Of a DNA stretch of 8,092 nucleotides, positions 5,268 to 8,092 are shown one piece after another. Position 1 is the first letter of the stretch, and each line of letters begins with the position of its first letter. The translations under genes and the position numbers were made by a program. The notes below the pieces were generated by a model. That model saw nothing but the letters and a program-made list of their open reading frames with translations. It was not told the origin of the DNA and did no database searches. The stretch comes from Halovenus sp. (lineage in GTDB: Archaea > Halobacteriota > Halobacteria > Halobacteriales > Haloarculaceae). Location of the stretch: positions 1 through 8,092 of the forward strand of contig JAQCNR010000139.1 of the NCBI GenBank assembly GCA_028274925.1, written 5' to 3'.

Positions 5268-6605
5268 TCACTCTCGCCGAGCGGCCAGCAGTTCGCGCAC
5301 TCGCCCGAGTAGCGTCATCGGGTCGGCCCCGAAGAGGTACAGGCGCGGTTCGACGCCGTGACCACCGCGGTCAATAATTCCGGCCGGCGGTGTTTCTCCC
5401 TCGAAGGAAGACTGGAACGCCCCGGCTGAGACGCGCTCGCCCGCACTCTCTTCGGCCTCGCCGACCGTCCAGTCCACACCGTCCAGCGCGGATTCGACAC
5501 GCTCGTCGAAGCGGCAGTCGAGTGCAAATCGATAGGGAGGGTGGAACTCTCGGGCCGCGAGCAACGAGCGAGCGACCGAGTCCGACGCACCGAACCGGAC
5601 ATCACCGCGGGCAACGATACCATCGATCCCTCGGCCGAGTCCACCGTCGACTGCGGCACACTCACTGGCTCCGTCGGCGTATGGCGTTGCGCCGACGACG
5701 TTCATGCCGCCCTCGGCGACCAGCGGTCGGATGTCCGTCTCAGCGAGGTCGCCAATCAGGCTCCGGACCTGCTCGGCGGTCGGGTCACGTTCGGCCCGGT
5801 CGCGGGCAGCGACCATGTGATGCACAGCGCCCGGTCCCTCGCCGACGTCGAGGCTGTATCTGACCGCGCGGGCGAGCAGGTCCGTCGCGGTCCTGACTGC
5901 CGCTTCCAGGTCGTCGCCGTAAGCGAGGCGAGTTGCAATCGCTGACGAGAGCATACAGCCCGACCCGTGGTTCGCGTCGGTGTCGACACGCGGATGACTG
6001 ATTTGCTCGACGCCATCTTCGGTGACCAGCACATCGACAACTTCCTCGCCGTCGACGTGACCGCCCTTTACCAGTGCTGCCTCGACTCCGTCGTCCACGA
6101 GGTGCTCGCCAGCCTGAATCGCCGCCTCCGTCGAGTCGACTGTGAGTCCGGTGAGCACCTCGGCCTCGTCGGCGTTGGGCGTGAGCAGGGCCGCCTCGCG
6201 GGCGAGGGTTTCGTAGGCTGACTCTGCACTCTCGTCGAGTAGTCGGTCGCCCGAGGCAGCGACCATCACCGGGTCGACAACTGCTGCCACGTCTGAACTC
6301 GCAAGTTTCTCCGTCACGAATTCCACCACCGGTTCGGCCGCTAACATTCCTGTCTTGAGTGCGCTGACGGCAAAGTCCTCAGTGACGGCGTCGTACTGGG
6401 CTTCGATTTCTTCGAGCGGGAGGAGATGCGTGCTCTGGACGCCACGGGTGTGCTGTGCCGTGACGCTCGTAATCACGCTCGTCCCGAACGCACCGCCGGC
6501 CTCGATAGTCTTCAGGTCCGCCTGAATCCCCGCGCCACCGCCGGAATCACTGCCCGCAATCGTCAGGACGACTGGCGGTTCGACGGGTGCCCGTTGTCGC
6601 GTCAT
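5268..6605 (-). CDS. thiD: ThiD-ThiN: HMP/HMP-phosphate kinase fused to a ThiN domain
   Basis: The 445-residue fusion acts in the pyrimidine branch of thiamine synthesis. The ThiD half (about 12-265) phosphorylates hydroxymethylpyrimidine and its monophosphate: TIAGSDSGGGAGIQAD at 15-30, DPVMVAASGDRLL at 111-123, TPNADEAE at 142-149, VKGGH at 179-183, and the catalytic-loop Cys217 in HGSGCMLS. The ThiN half (about 280-445) is of the type that can condense HMP-PP with thiazole phosphate; it shows EGGMNVVGATPYAD at 298-311 and FGASDSVARSLLAA at 338-351. Ser343 sits where I recall a conserved His in catalytic ThiN, so the half may instead sense ligand. A TTG at 6632 extends the frame by nine codons. 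I prefer the ATG at 6605 because it has a TATA-like element 26 bases upstream and begins where ThiD homologues begin. It follows the platform gene by 42 bases. Confidence 0.92.
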   Translation of the reverse strand: MTRQRAPVEPPVVLTIAGSDSGGGAGIQADLKTIEAGGAFGTSVITSVTAQHTRGVQSTHLLPLEEIEAQYDAVTEDFAVSALKTGMLAAEPVVEFVTEKLASSDVAAVVDPVMVAASGDRLLDESAESAYETLAREAALLTPNADEAEVLTGLTVDSTEAAIQAGEHLVDDGVEAALVKGGHVDGEEVVDVLVTEDGVEQISHPRVDTDANHGSGCMLSSAIATRLAYGDDLEAAVRTATDLLARAVRYSLDVGEGPGAVHHMVAARDRAERDPTAEQVRSLIGDLAETDIRPLVAEGGMNVVGATPYADGASECAAVDGGLGRGIDGIVARGDVRFGASDSVARSLLAAREFHPPYRFALDCRFDERVESALDGVDWTVGEAEESAGERVSAGAFQSSFEGETPPAGIIDRGGHGVEPRLYLFGADPMTLLGRVRELLAARRE

Positions 6606-6627
6606 ACTCTGCAGTATTCTCGGCGCG

Positions 6628-6634
6628 TACAAAT
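6628..6634 (-). promoter_or_regulatory. Candidate TATA-like element for thiD
   Basis: ATTTGTA on the minus strand is centred about 26 bases before the preferred ATG, within the 42-base gap after the platform gene stop. The match is weak. No room exists for a riboswitch leader, so control, if any, would be at the promoter or by read-through from upstream. Confidence 0.35.
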
Positions 6635-6647
6635 CGGTGGTGGATTG

Positions 6648-8092
6648 CTACTCGTCGTCGGCGAGGTCAATTCGCTTGACCTCCACCTCGACGCCGGGTT
6701 GGTCGCTGCTCCCGACGGATTCGTAGGGCACGTCGACCGCCGATTCGCCGGCCGCTGGCGGCCCTTTATAATTGAAGCGCTCGTTGCCGTTAGTCTCCTG
6801 ATGGGCCACGATACGTATCGGCTGTTCGTTAGCCACCTCTTGAGTGAGTGGAATGACGACCTCGGTGTGCGTTCCCGGTTCGAGATAGCCAGACTTCCCG
6901 AGTAACTCGCCTTCGACGCCGTCCTCGTCGTAGACTGCAATATACCCACCCTCCGAGAGTGAGACTTCCTGCACGCCGTAGACGTTGTTTCTGTCGGCGG
7001 TCACACCCTGTGCTGTGATGGAGGCAACGGGCGCACTGAGCACCAGCAGCAGGATGTACGCAATTGTTACCATGATCGCCGCGTGTTTCGCACCGTCGCG
7101 GAGTGAGCCTTCGCCGAGTTGGCCGGCGATAAAGCCAGCAAAGCAGGCCTGAATCATCGCGCCGTGGAAAAAGACCAGCGAGTACGCCGCCTTGTTGACG
7201 CTGCCGAGTTGGTCGAACTGGCTCGACCCACTTGGCAACCGACTCGCGCCGCCGCCCGTCGGTGCCGGCACGGTGTCGGGCAGACTCGGGATGAGCACCT
7301 GATTGATCGCCGCAACGATGACCAGAAACACGAAAAACGAGACGTAGATGACGACCAGATAGGTCATCATCTGCTGTTTGCGCTGGCGGCGGAGTTTGAC
7401 CTCGGCGCGGGCTTGCTCGCCAGCGACCCGCAGCACTGGTCCCATATCTCCGCTTGCCCGCATCGCGTTCGTCAGCAGGACAACGACCCGCGTCACGGCG
7501 GTTGTCTGGACGCGCCGCCCGAGTCTGACCAGCGCGTCGTCGACGTTCGAGCCGAACTCGATATCTCGCCAGATTCGCTCGACCTCCGGGGAGAGCACAC
7601 CGAGGTCACTTCTGCGGAGTCGTCTGAGTCCTTCGACCAGCGACATCCCCGCCTCGTTGAGACTCGCTAGGCGTTCGAGCAGTTCCGGCATCGCGTTTTC
7701 GATGCTGTTCAGCCGTCGGGTGTAGTACTCCCGGATGATGGCGTAGGTGATCAACACGAACAGCGCGGACTGGATGAGAATATCGTCGAGCGTCCGCGTC
7801 GCGATGCCTTCTGCCTGAAAGGCGGCCGGGAGCCGGACGGCCATGGCCACCACGGCAATCGGCACGGTCACGTACAGGATTTTCGTCGGGTCGTCCAGGA
7901 ACACTCGAAGCGGATTTCGGAGGAACGCTTTGAGACGGCTCACGCTGTTGTGCAGACTCAGCACTCGCCAGTTGCTCAGTTCGCGGTCATCGGCAACACC
8001 ACCATCCGGTCGGGCCGCCGTCGTTGGCGTGGCGTTGATCGGCGTCGAGAGCGTGACCTCCTGCAGAATCTCGGTTCCGCTTCCCCTGGCGA
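6648..8092 (-). CDS. Type IV pilus/type II secretion F-family platform protein with C-terminal DUF7282-like domain (5' partial)
   Basis: The frame is open to the right edge: 42 further codons precede the GTG at 7964 without a stop, so that GTG is not the start and 480 residues are visible. Counted from that GTG, two membrane helices (about 28-46 and 62-80) come first. A cytoplasmic T2SSF domain follows (90-198, beginning near MPELLERLASLNEAGMSLVE), then helices near 199-223, 259-281 and 295-315. This matches the second half of archaeal PilC/TadC/FlaJ-type platforms, which work with a PilB-type ATPase to assemble pilins; the first half and perhaps the ATPase gene should lie off the right edge. 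Beyond the last helix, about 110 residues (321-430) form a DUF7282-like domain: SEGGYIAVYD, GKSGYLEPGTH, IRIVAHQETNGNERF, DVPY. Helix count and position place it outside the cell. Its function is unknown. Confidence 0.88.
   Translation of the reverse strand, partial: ARGSGTEILQEVTLSTPINATPTTAARPDGGVADDRELSNWRVLSLHNSVSRLKAFLRNPLRVFLDDPTKILYVTVPIAVVAMAVRLPAAFQAEGIATRTLDDILIQSALFVLITYAIIREYYTRRLNSIENAMPELLERLASLNEAGMSLVEGLRRLRRSDLGVLSPEVERIWRDIEFGSNVDDALVRLGRRVQTTAVTRVVVLLTNAMRASGDMGPVLRVAGEQARAEVKLRRQRKQQMMTYLVVIYVSFFVFLVIVAAINQVLIPSLPDTVPAPTGGGASRLPSGSSQFDQLGSVNKAAYSLVFFHGAMIQACFAGFIAGQLGEGSLRDGAKHAAIMVTIAYILLLVLSAPVASITAQGVTADRNNVYGVQEVSLSEGGYIAVYDEDGVEGELLGKSGYLEPGTHTEVVIPLTQEVANEQPIRIVAHQETNGNERFNYKGPPAAGESAVDVPYESVGSSDQPGVEVEVKRIDLADDE
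6675..7007 (-). other. DUF7282-like domain fused to the pilus platform
   Basis: Motifs line up in order with the repeats of the surface protein: SLSEGGYIAVYD with RLDEGGFVTIHD, LLGKSGYLEPG with SVRGTSEYLEVG, IRIVAHQETNGNERFNY with LIAMAHRDTNDNETYEF, and VDVPYESVG with ADGPYTFDG. Domain length, about 110 residues, is the same. Homology is inferred by eye from these blocks. Confidence 0.75.

Noticed and set aside
6606..6647. Possible thiamine (TPP) riboswitch before thiD
   Set aside because: Only 42 bases separate the genes, no TPP-riboswitch core motifs are present, and the gene looks leaderless.
7119..7670. Plus-strand open frame (183 codons) opposite the platform gene
   Set aside because: It is a shadow of the T2SSF coding region, with no promoter or motif.

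Overview
The window is from a haloarchaeon (class Halobacteria), to judge by its high G+C, its Asp/Glu-rich proteins with few Lys residues, an archaeosortase-type PGF-CTERM surface anchor, an archaeal type IV pilus (PilC/TadC-like) platform protein, a ThiD-ThiN fusion, and TATA-like boxes about 25-27 bases before start codons with no Shine-Dalgarno, the usual leaderless layout. Genus cannot be fixed from sequence alone.

Layout: (1) bases 1-1843, plus strand: the 3' part of a large cell-surface protein. The window opens inside a cupredoxin domain (Cys-X2-His-X2-Met copper motif). Two close tandem repeats of the haloarchaeal DUF7282-like domain follow, then two diverged modules, an Asp/Gly-rich stalk, a PGF-CTERM anchor and an unusual acidic tail. 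(2) 1857-3231, minus strand: a short-chain dehydrogenase downstream of a SAM methyltransferase resembling METTL7/TMT1. The dehydrogenase converges on the surface-protein gene with a 13-base gap. (3) 3423-5081, minus: a complete medium-chain-type acyl-CoA synthetase with a good leaderless promoter. It is bounded by two AT-richer intergenic stretches of about 190 bases that carry TTCAG/CTGAA palindromes. (4) 5268-6605, minus: ThiD-ThiN for the pyrimidine branch of thiamine synthesis. (5) 6648-8092, minus: the 3' part of a type IV pilus/type II secretion F-family membrane platform, open through the right edge. After its last membrane helix it carries another DUF7282-like domain, predicted to lie outside the cell.

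The metabolic genes do not form one pathway: CoA activation, thiamine synthesis, an SDR and a methyltransferase look like ordinary chromosomal neighbours, each with its own promoter candidate. The most interesting signal is the DUF7282-like domain. It appears in tandem in a copper-domain surface protein at one end and is fused to a pilus assembly platform at the other, which suggests a shared extracellular role. No RNA genes, CRISPR arrays or intact mobile elements were seen.
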